This document shows, piece after piece, positions 1 through 8,344 of a stretch of 64,000 bases of DNA (positions are counted from its first letter, which is position 1; each line of letters opens with the position of its first letter). Under the pieces are notes generated by a model. That model was not told the DNA's origin. It ran no database searches and saw nothing but the letters and a program-made list of their open reading frames with translations. Origin of the DNA: Paraburkholderia adhaesiva (GTDB lineage: Bacteria; Pseudomonadota; Gammaproteobacteria; Burkholderiales; Burkholderiaceae); contig NZ_JAJEJQ010000002.1 of NCBI RefSeq assembly GCF_021390575.1, forward strand, positions 930,001 to 994,000. Reading direction: 5' to 3'. The position numbers and the translations under genes are program-made.

Positions 1-1
1 G

Positions 2-1486
2 GACGGCACCTATGCCCAGGTCAACGAGCAGGCGGGTATCAATGCGGGCAGCGGCGGCTTCGACGTCAGCGTCGTGGGTAACACAGATCTGAAGGGTGCG
101 GTGATTTCGAGCACGGCCGATGCGTCGCTGAACAACCTGTCCACCGGCACGCTGACGTACAGCGATATCCAGAACCAGTCGCACTACAGCGCGAACAGCA
201 ACGGGATCAGCGCGGGTGTGGGTATCCAGAACACAGGCAAGGCGCTAGGGTCAGGTTCGGTGAGCGGCACACCAGGCGTGTCACCGATGATTTCTCAGAA
301 CGATAGCGGCGACCAGAGTTCGACCACGCGCAGCGCGGTCAGCGCGGGCACCATCAACATTACGAACCAGGCCGCGCAGACTCAGGATGTGACAACCCTG
401 AGCCGCGACACCACGAACACCAACGGTACAGTGTCCAGCACGCCGGACGTGCAGAACCTGCTGAACCAGCAGGCCGATACGATGCAGGCCGCTCAGGCGG
501 CGGGCCAGGTGGTGGCGCAGGGCATCGGCATGTACGCTGACTCAAAGCAGCAGACGGCCCAGGATGCGGCGAATGCCGCGACAAAGGCGGCAATGGCTGC
601 GACCGACCCAGACGTACAGGCGGCCGATTTGGCGCTTGCCCAACAGTACCAGGCACAGGCCGACTCTTGGGCAGAAGGAAGTGACAACCGCGCGATGCTG
701 CATGCTGCGGGCGGCGCGCTGATCGGTGGCCTTGGCGGCGGTAGCGTCTTTACGGCAGCGGGCGGCGCGTTAGGCGCGGGGTTGGCCTCGAAGGAAGCGC
801 AGGCATTAGACAGCATTGCACAGGGGATTGAATCGGAGACTGGTTCGGCCTTGCTCGGCAACCTCGCCGGAAACATAGCGGCGGGCCTGGGTGGGGCTTT
901 GGTCGGCGGTACCGCCGGGGCGTCTGTGGCATCTAATGTACAGTTGTACAACCAGATGCTTGACCCGATCGCGAAGAGAAAGGGTTTATTGTCATTGTCG
1001 TCGGTGTGCGGTGCGACTAACCCGGCTTGTAGCGATTCAACGATCATGACTATCGTTAATGCCGAAGGAGCGAATTCTCAGGCCGCACTTAATACGATGT
1101 CACCAAATTACGCAACAATCGGTTTAACAAGTCTATCTGGTACGGGCAGCGTAGCTATAAACTTATCGGACGGCTCTACTTATTTGTCTGGCGGTGTCAC
1201 CCAGACGAATCCTTCATCTATATCGTGGAAGCCGGGCATTGGTACAACCCTCGGTTGGATATTTGGCGTAAGCGGTGCTCAAGGAACAAGCGCCTTTCTC
1301 AGTGGGGATGGGAGTCAAGCGTATGTCTCCATTCCAACTTTACTTAAATTAAATTTGAATGCCGCGATCACCCATAGCAATGGCGGGGCAACTGCTGTTG
1401 AATTAGGTGTTGGAATGCCGGGATCGTTGTCATATGGTGTTGTGCCGTGGTCTCATACCACTCAAATTACCAAGCCGATTTATTAA
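2..1486 (+). CDS. bcpA: BcpA/CdiA-type filamentous hemagglutinin exoprotein, 3' end with C-terminal toxin module (partial)
   Basis: The reading frame is open from the window's first bases, so this is the C-terminal ~494 residues of a much larger protein. The first part has hemagglutinin-type repeat text (VGNTDLKGAVISS, TLTYSDIQNQSHY) typical of two-partner-secretion exoproteins. Next comes an Ala/Gln-rich and Gly-rich hydrophobic stretch, the usual pretoxin region. The motif QLYN at 941-952 matches the (E/Q)LYN junction that separates conserved BcpA from its variable toxin in Burkholderia CDI proteins. After it about 177 residues follow, with visibly lower GC and different codon use, as expected for an exchangeable toxin. 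The toxin part has no catalytic motif I can name; it is rich in Gly, Ser and Thr. Family role: export through BcpB and delivery of the toxin to neighbouring cells. The exoprotein call is strong; the toxin activity is unknown. Confidence 0.88.
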   Translation, partial: DGTYAQVNEQAGINAGSGGFDVSVVGNTDLKGAVISSTADASLNNLSTGTLTYSDIQNQSHYSANSNGISAGVGIQNTGKALGSGSVSGTPGVSPMISQNDSGDQSSTTRSAVSAGTINITNQAAQTQDVTTLSRDTTNTNGTVSSTPDVQNLLNQQADTMQAAQAAGQVVAQGIGMYADSKQQTAQDAANAATKAAMAATDPDVQAADLALAQQYQAQADSWAEGSDNRAMLHAAGGALIGGLGGGSVFTAAGGALGAGLASKEAQALDSIAQGIESETGSALLGNLAGNIAAGLGGALVGGTAGASVASNVQLYNQMLDPIAKRKGLLSLSSVCGATNPACSDSTIMTIVNAEGANSQAALNTMSPNYATIGLTSLSGTGSVAINLSDGSTYLSGGVTQTNPSSISWKPGIGTTLGWIFGVSGAQGTSAFLSGDGSQAYVSIPTLLKLNLNAAITHSNGGATAVELGVGMPGSLSYGVVPWSHTTQITKPIY

Positions 1487-1638
1487 TGGAGTCAACGGAT
1501 ATGGTGGCAGGTGGCGGACCAACTCCTGAGCAGTGGGAGAAAATGAGCCGAAAATCCAAGATTGTTTATTGGATTTTGGTTTCGATCGTTTTTGTAATTT
1601 TTGGTGCGGCGATATTAAAGCGATTTGTATTTAACTAG
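1486..1638 (+). CDS. 50-residue single-pass membrane protein, candidate CDI immunity protein
   Basis: The ATG at 1486 overlaps the bcpA stop codon in a TAATG junction, implying translational coupling. The protein is 50 residues: a polar N-terminus with PTPEQWEKMSRKSK, then one strongly hydrophobic helix (IVYWILVSIVFVIFGAAIL) and a short basic tail KRFVFN. An upstream in-frame ATG at 1447 would extend it into the toxin gene; the overlap start is preferred. By position, directly after the toxin module, it is the expected immunity gene (bcpI/cdiI). A single-span membrane immunity protein would suit a toxin acting on or entering through the inner membrane. That functional reading is inference; no named family was recognised. 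The AT-rich composition matches the toxin module and differs from the GC-rich core. Confidence 0.6.
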   Translation: MESTDMVAGGGPTPEQWEKMSRKSKIVYWILVSIVFVIFGAAILKRFVFN

Positions 1639-2056
1639 ACGGACAAGCGGCCTGAGCGTCACCGTTCGGCACGAACAAGCTCGTCACGACGGACCAGGAG
1701 TCGAACGTTACAAACAACGGGAGCGTGGTCGGCTCGCTGTCTATTTTATTTTATTTGTTTTGATTCTTATGGCGTGTCGCCGTATGTTTAATTTTTCTGG
1801 CACAGAACAACGAAAGAGAACCGGGAAGGTGCTAAGGAAATATTCAACACCTGAGTACCGAGAGTGGCAAGGTAAGGCGCTTGTGACGATCCCGGAACAA
1901 AGGATGTTGGATATAAGCGTCGATGGAGAAAATCTTAGTTTTGCTCCGGTCGAGTGGAAATATGAGCGTGTGAGCGAGGGGGATGAGATTGACGTAATTA
2001 TTAAAGTTGGCCGTATCGACCGAAAATTTCAGATTTGCGACATAGGTCCATTCTGA
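1625..2056 (+). CDS. Small membrane-anchored hypothetical protein, possible orphan immunity protein
   Basis: The ORF runs 143 residues from 1625, but its first ~40 residues read the displaced exoprotein fragment out of frame, so the true start is probably inside; the ATG at LMACRRMF is a candidate. The credible part has a hydrophobic helix (LAVYFILFVLILMA) followed by about 90 charged residues including VTIPEQRMLDISVDG and VSEGDEIDVIIKVGRIDRK. It is AT-rich, like the toxin/immunity segment before it. No family was recognised. Its place between bcpI and bcpO, behind an exoprotein fragment, suggests an orphan immunity or accessory protein left from an older toxin module. N-terminal truncation by recombination is also possible. 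Confidence 0.45.
   Translation: MYLTRRTSGLSVTVRHEQARHDGPGVERYKQRERGRLAVYFILFVLILMACRRMFNFSGTEQRKRTGKVLRKYSTPEYREWQGKALVTIPEQRMLDISVDGENLSFAPVEWKYERVSEGDEIDVIIKVGRIDRKFQICDIGPF
1639..1740 (+). pseudogene. Possible displaced exoprotein (FhaB/CdiA-like) fragment
   Basis: Right after the immunity candidate, GC content jumps for about 100 bases and then falls again. Read in frame from 1668 the DNA encodes GTNKLVTTDQESNVTNNGS, and one frame earlier it encodes SGLSVTV. Joined across a one-base shift near 1667 the text resembles beta-helical hemagglutinin repeats. An in-frame TGA at 1653 prevents this from being an intact gene. CDI loci commonly keep short exoprotein fragments in front of displaced toxin/immunity modules, and this is the simplest reading. 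The similarity judgement is by eye only. Confidence 0.35.
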
Positions 2057-2068
2057 TTCACATCAATA

Positions 2069-2290
2069 GTGGACGACAAGCTAACGCGTGCTTTCTATAT
2101 CCTCACGGCGCTTGGGCTACTGGCGGCGTGCCAGAACGTGCCGCCCAACGCGCCTCCGAGGCCGCCGCCCAAGCCTGAAATGCAGCCAGTGCTAGCGCCC
2201 AATTCGAACGCGTTCTGGGTCATGGGTTACTGGAAATGGAGCGGCGCGGAATGGGTCTGGATTCCAGGCCATCTTGCCCCGAAACCATAA
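2069..2290 (+). CDS. bcpO: BcpO-like small lipoprotein of the CDI locus
   Basis: A 73-residue protein with a GTG start. It has a signal sequence and lipobox ending LLAAC (Cys21), so it should be processed by signal peptidase II and lipid-anchored. The mature part has a proline-rich linker (PPNAPPRPPPKPEMQP) and then an aromatic GYWKW...WVWIPGH motif resembling YXWGXW/WVPGHW repeats. Burkholderia bcpAIOB loci carry a small predicted lipoprotein, BcpO, between the immunity and transporter genes; size, lipobox and position fit. BcpO's role is not well defined in the family. Here the next gene is a glycosyltransferase, not bcpB. Confidence 0.6.
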   Translation: MDDKLTRAFYILTALGLLAACQNVPPNAPPRPPPKPEMQPVLAPNSNAFWVMGYWKWSGAEWVWIPGHLAPKP

Positions 2291-2303
2291 AACAAGATCG
2301 ACA

Positions 2304-3398
2304 ATGGGAATCAAAAGCGAACCGATAGCGCTTTCGCATGAATATTCAGAGATGGTAAGCACTACTTTTGAGAGTGCTGCGGATCTTCGCGAGTTACCTA
2401 ACCCACGGCCCGCAGCAGAAGATATCTGCGCAGCGGCGTCTGGACACAACCCATCTGCACGATTTCTACTTTCGCTCGTGGTTCCGTTCTACAACGAAGC
2501 GTCTGTCGTCGACATACTCTTCAAAGCTGTTATTCCAGTGTTGCGCAGTATTCCTGACGCTGACTACGAAATTATCTGCGTCAACGACGGGAGTGCCGAT
2601 TCGACGCTGGCTAAACTGCTGGCCGCCTGTGAACACAACGGCCACATTCGGGTGATCGACCTGTCGCGCAATTTCGGCAAGGAAGCGGCACTTACCGCAG
2701 GCATTGACGAGGCCGAAGGGGACGCAGTGATCCCGTTCGATGCGGATCTGCAAGATCCACCTGAAGTTATTCCGCAACTGGTTACGCGATGGCGTGAGGG
2801 GTACGACGTTGTATTGGCGAAACGCACAGATCGATATACCGACACTTATGCAAAGCGGGGCTCCGCGTCGCTTTTCTATCGCATGTATAACGCCATTGCA
2901 GACATCGCAATTCCAGAAAACGCCGGTGACTTTCGGCTAATGTCCCGACAGGCGGTGCAAGCACTGAAGCAATTGCCTGAGAATCGACGATTCATGAAGG
3001 GGCTGTTCGCGTGGGTGGGCTTTTGCACGGCCCAAGTCGAGTACGTGCGGAGTCCACGTGCCGACGGCAAGTCCAAATTTTCCGGGTGGAAACTGTGGAA
3101 TCTCGCGCTTGAGGGGCTGACGAGTTTCAGCACGCTGCCCTTACGTGTCTGGACCTACGTAGGCGGGATTACGGCGGGATTTGCCATCGTCTACGCAGCC
3201 TATTTAACTGTGCGCACCTGGTTGCGAGGCATAGACGTTCCCGGCTACGCGTCGATCATTACCGCAGTGCTTTTTCTGGGTGGTGTCCAGCTTATCGGCA
3301 TCGGCGTGATCGGCGAATACATTGGCCGCATCTACGTGGAAGCGAAACGACGTCCCATCTATATCGTGCGCAAGGTATACCGGCGCGACAGCGCATGA
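2304..3398 (+). CDS. gtrB: GtrB-like bactoprenol glycosyltransferase (GT2)
   Basis: A 364-residue GT2 enzyme of the GtrB/DPM1-like type. It would transfer a sugar from a nucleotide donor to undecaprenyl phosphate on the cytoplasmic face of the inner membrane. The N-terminal half has the GT-A signatures VVPFYNEA, CVNDGSADST, SRNFGKEAALTAG and the DADLQDPPE metal-binding motif. The C-terminal part has two transmembrane segments (around YVGGITAGFAIVYAAYL and ITAVLFLGGVQLIGIGVIG) followed by GEYIGRIYVEAKRRP, typical of GtrB. The ATG at 2304 is used; an ATG at 2274 would overlap bcpO. The stop overlaps gtrA by ATGA. With gtrA and the ArnT-like gene it forms a classical three-gene gtr cassette, unexpectedly placed inside a CDI locus. 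Confidence 0.88.
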   Translation: MGIKSEPIALSHEYSEMVSTTFESAADLRELPNPRPAAEDICAAASGHNPSARFLLSLVVPFYNEASVVDILFKAVIPVLRSIPDADYEIICVNDGSADSTLAKLLAACEHNGHIRVIDLSRNFGKEAALTAGIDEAEGDAVIPFDADLQDPPEVIPQLVTRWREGYDVVLAKRTDRYTDTYAKRGSASLFYRMYNAIADIAIPENAGDFRLMSRQAVQALKQLPENRRFMKGLFAWVGFCTAQVEYVRSPRADGKSKFSGWKLWNLALEGLTSFSTLPLRVWTYVGGITAGFAIVYAAYLTVRTWLRGIDVPGYASIITAVLFLGGVQLIGIGVIGEYIGRIYVEAKRRPIYIVRKVYRRDSA

Positions 3399-3793
3399 AG
3401 CTGTTCGTCAAGCAGTCCAGATTCTCGCAGTTCGTGGTGTACGCCTGCGTGGGTGCGGCCGGTACGGTCGCGCAATATACGGTGCTCTCGTCGCTCGTGC
3501 TGGTTCATGCGTGCGGAGCAGTTCTTGCGTCGGGACTCGGGGCGATTGCCGGGGCTATTGTCAACTATATCCTGAATTACCGTCTCACGTTCCGCGCCAC
3601 GGCCTCGCATGGAAAGACGGCGCCGCGCTTCTTCTCGATTGCCATGACAGGTGTCGCCATCAATAGCGCGCTCATGTTCGCACTGATCTATCGGTTGCAA
3701 GTCGGATGGCTAACGGCCCAGTGCATAACGACCGCGTGCGTGTTGATCCTCACCTACGGCGCCAATTCTCTCTGGACATTTTCACAAGCGTAA
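3395..3793 (+). CDS. gtrA: GtrA-family flippase-like membrane protein
   Basis: A 132-residue hydrophobic protein with four predicted transmembrane helices, starting in the ATGA overlap with gtrB. It carries the GtrA family pattern: an N-terminal FSQFVVYACVGAAGTVAQY helix, the NYILNYRLTF motif between helices two and three, and a C-terminal helix ending TYGANSLWTF. GtrA proteins are thought to flip the undecaprenyl-phosphate-linked sugar made by GtrB across the inner membrane. The size is normal for the family. Tight coupling with gtrB supports joint function. Confidence 0.87.
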   Translation: MKLFVKQSRFSQFVVYACVGAAGTVAQYTVLSSLVLVHACGAVLASGLGAIAGAIVNYILNYRLTFRATASHGKTAPRFFSIAMTGVAINSALMFALIYRLQVGWLTAQCITTACVLILTYGANSLWTFSQA

Positions 3794-3848
3794 TGCGCGA
3801 GTGCTGCGCACGCCAACTCCCCACTCACTCCGGAAACTGAAATATCCG

Positions 3849-5372
3849 ATGTCAGACACAACACTCGTCAGGCCTATTGTCGTCAAATCAGTACAACGGA
3901 ATAGCGATGGTGGAAGTACGCGGAACCTGATTTGGCTGCTGCCGATCCACGCGATTGTATGGACCGTCGCTGCGTGGCTCTCTCGCGGCAATCTCGACAC
4001 CCCGGGCGACATGATCGAGAACTACGTCTGGGGTATCGAATGGCAGGCCGGATACGCCAAACACCCACCGCTCTTCGCGTGGATCACGGCTGCATGGTTC
4101 CGGTTTCTTCCTCACACCGACATTGCCTATTTTGCCCTGTCAGCGCTTAACGCAATGATAGGCTTGCTTGGCATAGTTGCGTTTGCCGGTCGCTTCGTGA
4201 CGTACAGGATTGCTGCGATTGCGGGGATAGCGATGGCTGTGTCACCGCTCTATTCGAATCTTGCTATCAAGTTCAACGCAAACTCGATGTTGCTTTCGGT
4301 CTGGCCGTGGACAGCGTACTTTTTCGTGCGTTATATGCATACGCGTAACTGGCGATCTGCAATTGCACTCGGAGCGCTGGCCGCCGTTGCGGTTCTTGGT
4401 AAATATTTCTCGGTCGTACTGCTGATCGCGCTGCTCCTCGAGGTACTTGCGCGACCAGCCTGGCGCCCATGCATCTTCGAGCGCCACATCCTGCTTGTCG
4501 TGGCGGCAGGTGCCGCCGTACTGGCACCGCACGTTCACTGGCTTGTGATCAATCACTTTCCGACCTTCGCATACGCGGACGACCGTACCGGCGGCACGTT
4601 TCTGGCTGCGGTGGCGCGCTTCGTCGTCTATACGCTCGCGCAGGTGGGCTATCTGGTATTGAGCTTCGCTGTGACGCTGCTGCTGGTGCACGGGCAGCGA
4701 GCTCAGGCATCCAGACTAATGGTGACGAGCATCCTGAAGCCCTCGCTTAACCCTGACCTCTGGTGGCTCGCCTTCGGCCCCCTCATTGTCGTAGGCGTGA
4801 TCGCAGTACTGTCCAGAACGCAAATGGCCTCTGTTTGGGGAATGGCACAATGGTTCGCTATCGTGCCGTTGTGGCTGACCGTTCTGGACCGCACCAGATT
4901 CAAATTCAAGCCTGAATGGGCGGTTCGCACGCTTTCCTGCTACTGGCTAATCGTGCTCACTGTCGCCTCCGCAGTTGGCTACATTGGTGCAATTCGCAAC
5001 ACTGACGATGCTGCCGAACCACGTGCGGAACTCGCCGAAGCAGCGCATGCGTTGTGGCATCAGCGTTTCCATCACGAAATACCTGTGGCGGCAGGTTCAG
5101 ACCACGAAGCACAGTCGATCGCCTTCTACAGTGACGGCCACACCCGCTACTGGAATATGTCCAATCCTCAAGCGACACCCTGGTTGAGCATCATAGACCT
5201 GAAACGTCGCGGCGCGCTGTTCGTCTGCCGGGAAGCCGATACTCCTTGTATAGAGCAATCCAAAAAAATCACGAACGCTTTGCCAACCCGTGTCACCGTT
5301 AACAAGCATGCGTGGGGACGCTCGCTTACAGCGCGAAATTATCTGCTATTCGTCCTGGTACCTGTTCACTGA
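3849..5372 (+). CDS. ArnT/GT39-like membrane glycosyltransferase
   Basis: About 507 residues with many transmembrane helices. The N-terminal periplasmic motif is of GT-C/ArnT type: GDMIENYVWGIEWQAGYAKHPPLFAW, where the acidic residues and the KHPP motif are typical of glycosyltransferases using polyprenyl-phosphate sugars. The C-terminal ~130 residues are soluble and probably periplasmic. Following gtrB and gtrA, it would be the type-specific transferase placing the lipid-linked sugar on a periplasmic acceptor such as O-antigen, lipid A or a protein. The ATG at 3849 is preferred to the GTG at 3801 because the longer form only adds a proline-rich stretch with no family resemblance. The acceptor cannot be read from the sequence. 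Confidence 0.82.
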   Translation: MSDTTLVRPIVVKSVQRNSDGGSTRNLIWLLPIHAIVWTVAAWLSRGNLDTPGDMIENYVWGIEWQAGYAKHPPLFAWITAAWFRFLPHTDIAYFALSALNAMIGLLGIVAFAGRFVTYRIAAIAGIAMAVSPLYSNLAIKFNANSMLLSVWPWTAYFFVRYMHTRNWRSAIALGALAAVAVLGKYFSVVLLIALLLEVLARPAWRPCIFERHILLVVAAGAAVLAPHVHWLVINHFPTFAYADDRTGGTFLAAVARFVVYTLAQVGYLVLSFAVTLLLVHGQRAQASRLMVTSILKPSLNPDLWWLAFGPLIVVGVIAVLSRTQMASVWGMAQWFAIVPLWLTVLDRTRFKFKPEWAVRTLSCYWLIVLTVASAVGYIGAIRNTDDAAEPRAELAEAAHALWHQRFHHEIPVAAGSDHEAQSIAFYSDGHTRYWNMSNPQATPWLSIIDLKRRGALFVCREADTPCIEQSKKITNALPTRVTVNKHAWGRSLTARNYLLFVLVPVH

Positions 5373-5436
5373 CCGCACCTTCAGATACTTCGAGGCCACG
5401 AATGTGGTGTGACCTCTAACTAAAATCATCAATAGA

Positions 5437-7191
5437 ATGAATAACCGCACGCTTCTCGTATTACTCCTCCCGCTGACATCACTCGTGTCAATATCGTCTC
5501 ACGCGCAGCAGGCGGCTAATCCGGCCGACACCGCAGCAGCGGCCCGCGCGAATGCCGAACAGCAACAGCAGGTCCAGCAGCGACGCGACGCGCAGCAGCG
5601 CGCGGCAACGGTCGCCGCACCCGTTGTGCGCTCGGCCGCACCGGTAGCAGGAGAATGGCCGGTCCTGCCTGTCGAAACGCCGTGTTTCCGCATCGACACC
5701 TTCTCGGTCGAGGTGCCCGACACACTGCCCGAGGTGACCCGTGTGAAGGGCGCGTCTGCCCTGCCGATGGACCCGTTTGCATTTCTGCATGACTGGCTGC
5801 GGCACTACGAGGGGCAATGCGTCGGCAAGCAGGGCCTCGACGTGCTGACGAAAGGGCTGCAAGGCGTGATCCTGAGCCGCGGCTACATCACGACGCGCGT
5901 GCTGCTACCCGCACAGGACCTGTCCACGGGGACGATGAAATTCGCCCTCATTCCGGGCGTGATCCGCCACCTGAAGTTTGCCGACGCCAGTACGCGCGGC
6001 ACCCTCAAAACCGCGTTCCCGGCGCGGGACGGCGACGTGCTCCAGTTGCGCGACCTGGAGCAGGGCCTGGAACAGATGAAGCGCGTGCCGAACCAGGATG
6101 CGAGCATGGAGATTGTGCCCGGTACGGTGCCGGGTGAAAGCGATGTGGTCATTACCGCCAAGCGCACCAAACCGTGGTCGCTCGTGGTCTCCGCGGACAA
6201 TTCGGGCACGCGTGAGACGGGCGGCTATATCGGTAACGTGTCGCTCGGCCTGTACAACCTGCTGGGCCTGAATGATGTGCTTTCGGCAGGCTTCAACCAG
6301 GATCTGCAGTTCGGTAACCACGACCTCGGTACGCATGGCTGGAATGCCTCATATGCGGTCCCCTGGGGCTACTGGACCGGTACGCTCTACGGCTATACGA
6401 ATACGTACTACCAGCAGATTGCGCAGGCCAGCCAGATTTTCGTCGCGAGCGGCAACGCGCAGACGGTGGGCCTCAAGCTGGAGCGGGTCATTCGCCGCAG
6501 CCAGAGCGACGTAACGGGCGTCGAGTTCCAGCTCATCAAGCGGTGGGGCGAGAGCTTTATCGCGGATACCTCTATACCGCAGCAGCACCGCGACAACACC
6601 TTCATCGAGGCGGGGCTGACCAACCGTCATTACTTCGGCGCGTCGCAGTTCGACGGCACGCTCGCTTACCGGCAGGGCATCGGTGGACTCGGTGCGCAGC
6701 CCGATACGCCGGGTCGCCCGACCTACCGCTTCAGGATGGCGACGCTCGACGCGAACCTCTCGGTACCGTTCGCGCTCGCGGGTCAGTCGTTCCGCTATGT
6801 CGGCACGCTGCACGGACAGTTCACCAACGACGAGCTGAACTATCTCGATGACCTGACCATCGGCAGCCGCTACACGGTGCGCGGCTTCAGTGGCGAAACG
6901 ATGCTCGCGGCGGAAAAAGGTTTCTACTGGCGCAACGAACTGCAGTATCCGCTCGGGCAGACGGGGCAGGCTCTTTATGCGGGTATCGACTACGGTCACC
7001 TGTGGGGGCCGTCAGCCGCTTTCCTCTCCGGTACGCAGCTCGCGGGCGCGGCTGTCGGCGTGAAGGGTTCGGTTCCGTCGCGCCTCGGAGCGTACAGCTA
7101 CGACGTCTTCGCGGGTATGCCGGTCTATGCGCCGTCCGGGTTTCCCGCGTCGAGCGTGACGCTCGGTTTCCAGGTCACGGCGCAGTTCTGA
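5437..7191 (+). CDS. bcpB: Two-partner secretion outer-membrane transporter (ShlB/FhaC/BcpB family)
   Basis: A 584-residue Omp85-superfamily transporter that exports the BcpA exoprotein across the outer membrane. It starts with a signal peptide (NNRTLLVLLLPLTSLVSISSHA|QQ), then a Gln/Arg/Ala-rich linker corresponding to the N-terminal plug helix region. POTRA domains follow (FRIDTFSVEVPDTLPEV; ILSRGYITTRVLLPAQDLSTG) and then a beta-barrel. The conserved VRGF tetrad of barrel motif 3 is present in SRYTVRGFSGETML. The C-terminus ends in aromatic/hydrophobic alternation, VTLGFQVTAQF, a BAM recognition end. Length is normal. It is separated from bcpA, bcpI and bcpO by the gtr cassette. Confidence 0.93.
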   Translation: MNNRTLLVLLLPLTSLVSISSHAQQAANPADTAAAARANAEQQQQVQQRRDAQQRAATVAAPVVRSAAPVAGEWPVLPVETPCFRIDTFSVEVPDTLPEVTRVKGASALPMDPFAFLHDWLRHYEGQCVGKQGLDVLTKGLQGVILSRGYITTRVLLPAQDLSTGTMKFALIPGVIRHLKFADASTRGTLKTAFPARDGDVLQLRDLEQGLEQMKRVPNQDASMEIVPGTVPGESDVVITAKRTKPWSLVVSADNSGTRETGGYIGNVSLGLYNLLGLNDVLSAGFNQDLQFGNHDLGTHGWNASYAVPWGYWTGTLYGYTNTYYQQIAQASQIFVASGNAQTVGLKLERVIRRSQSDVTGVEFQLIKRWGESFIADTSIPQQHRDNTFIEAGLTNRHYFGASQFDGTLAYRQGIGGLGAQPDTPGRPTYRFRMATLDANLSVPFALAGQSFRYVGTLHGQFTNDELNYLDDLTIGSRYTVRGFSGETMLAAEKGFYWRNELQYPLGQTGQALYAGIDYGHLWGPSAAFLSGTQLAGAAVGVKGSVPSRLGAYSYDVFAGMPVYAPSGFPASSVTLGFQVTAQF

Positions 7192-7200
7192 TGGTGTGCC

Positions 7201-8277
7201 ATGCCGAGACCTCGTGATATGCAGGTAGCGTGCGCGCTCAGGTCCGGCGGGGAGCGCCGTGCCGGGAGCGAGAGCAGCACATCGCTGGCGAAGCTGCACG
7301 AACGTGCGAAGGCGCTCGGCTGGCGATGCCTGTCCGATGCCTGGTTCGGTTATCACACCCGTTACATGTTCGAATGTTCGAAGGGGCACCGGTTCGAGCG
7401 TCATGCGACGGCGGTGGTTTACCAGACGCCAGTGTGCACGCAATGCGACGCGCAGGCGTTGGGTGAGCGCTGGATGGCGACGGTCGCCGCGCGCGGCGGC
7501 ACGCTGGTCGAGGGGGGCTTCACGGGGCTGCTGGCACGCTACCGGTTGCGTTGCGCAAACGGGCATGAATGGGAGGCTCAGGGCCGCAAGGTCAGCGAGG
7601 GAAGCTGGTGTCCCCGGTGTGCCGCTGAAGCGGCATCGCGACGCCAGTTCAGGGCGGACGGGCTTGAGCGGCTGCAGGAGAAGGCACAGGCGAAGGGCGG
7701 ACGCTGCCTCTCGAAGGAATACACGGGCACGCGGGCGTACTACCTGTTCGAGTGTGCGCAGGGGCATCGGTGGAGCGCGGCGGGTAACGAAATCATGCGC
7801 GGTAGCTGGTGCCCGATCTGCGCCCACAAGGCCACCGGCGCGATCGTGGCTGCAACCCATTTCTATCATGACGGCCTGCAGCGGCTGCAGGAAGCCGCGC
7901 GCAAGCAAGGCGGAAAATGTCTCGCGACGGAATACACGGGTGCGCCGAAGAAGTACGGCTTTCGCTGTGCGCGGGGGCACGAATGGGAGGCGGTGGCGAG
8001 CCAGATCTGGCTGGGCCACTGGTGCCCGGTCTGTGCGCGGAGCAAGCCGAGGCTGACGATTGACGATCTGCAGGCCGTGGCGGCAAGCCGGGGCGGCCGA
8101 TGTCTGTCGGAGGCGTACCTGGGCAAGTGCGTCAAGCACATGTGGGAGTGCCATCGGGGCCATGTGTGGGCGACTCTGGCGCAGACAGTCAGGGCAGGCA
8201 AGTGGTGCCCGCTGTGCGCGAATCTTGAGCGATCGAAGAAGCGGATCAAGCGTCTGAAGTACGATTTCGAAGGGTGA
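7201..8277 (+). CDS. Protein of five tandem zinc-ribbon-like repeats
   Basis: 358 residues, starting 10 bases after bcpB and probably co-transcribed. After a short N-terminal tail it consists of five copies of a ~55-residue unit: an amphipathic LxxLxxxAxxxGGxCLS helix/turn, a YxFxCxxGHxW segment, and a WCPxC knuckle. Copies lie near residues 29-85, 93-150, 157-212, 221-278 and 283-340. In each, the first pair of metal ligands is a C-x2-GH motif and the second is CxxC, so every repeat could bind one zinc. The architecture resembles zinc-ribbon/treble-clef repeat proteins sometimes found near nucleases or mobile DNA, but no catalytic domain is attached. No function is assigned; nucleic-acid or protein binding is the usual role of such folds. 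Confidence 0.7.
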   Translation: MPRPRDMQVACALRSGGERRAGSESSTSLAKLHERAKALGWRCLSDAWFGYHTRYMFECSKGHRFERHATAVVYQTPVCTQCDAQALGERWMATVAARGGTLVEGGFTGLLARYRLRCANGHEWEAQGRKVSEGSWCPRCAAEAASRRQFRADGLERLQEKAQAKGGRCLSKEYTGTRAYYLFECAQGHRWSAAGNEIMRGSWCPICAHKATGAIVAATHFYHDGLQRLQEAARKQGGKCLATEYTGAPKKYGFRCARGHEWEAVASQIWLGHWCPVCARSKPRLTIDDLQAVAASRGGRCLSEAYLGKCVKHMWECHRGHVWATLAQTVRAGKWCPLCANLERSKKRIKRLKYDFEG

Positions 8278-8344
8278 ACGCGGGACACCAGCCTATCGGC
8301 CCCTTGCTCCTGAACGTGGGTGGTTCAGCCTGTCCCTGTTTCAT

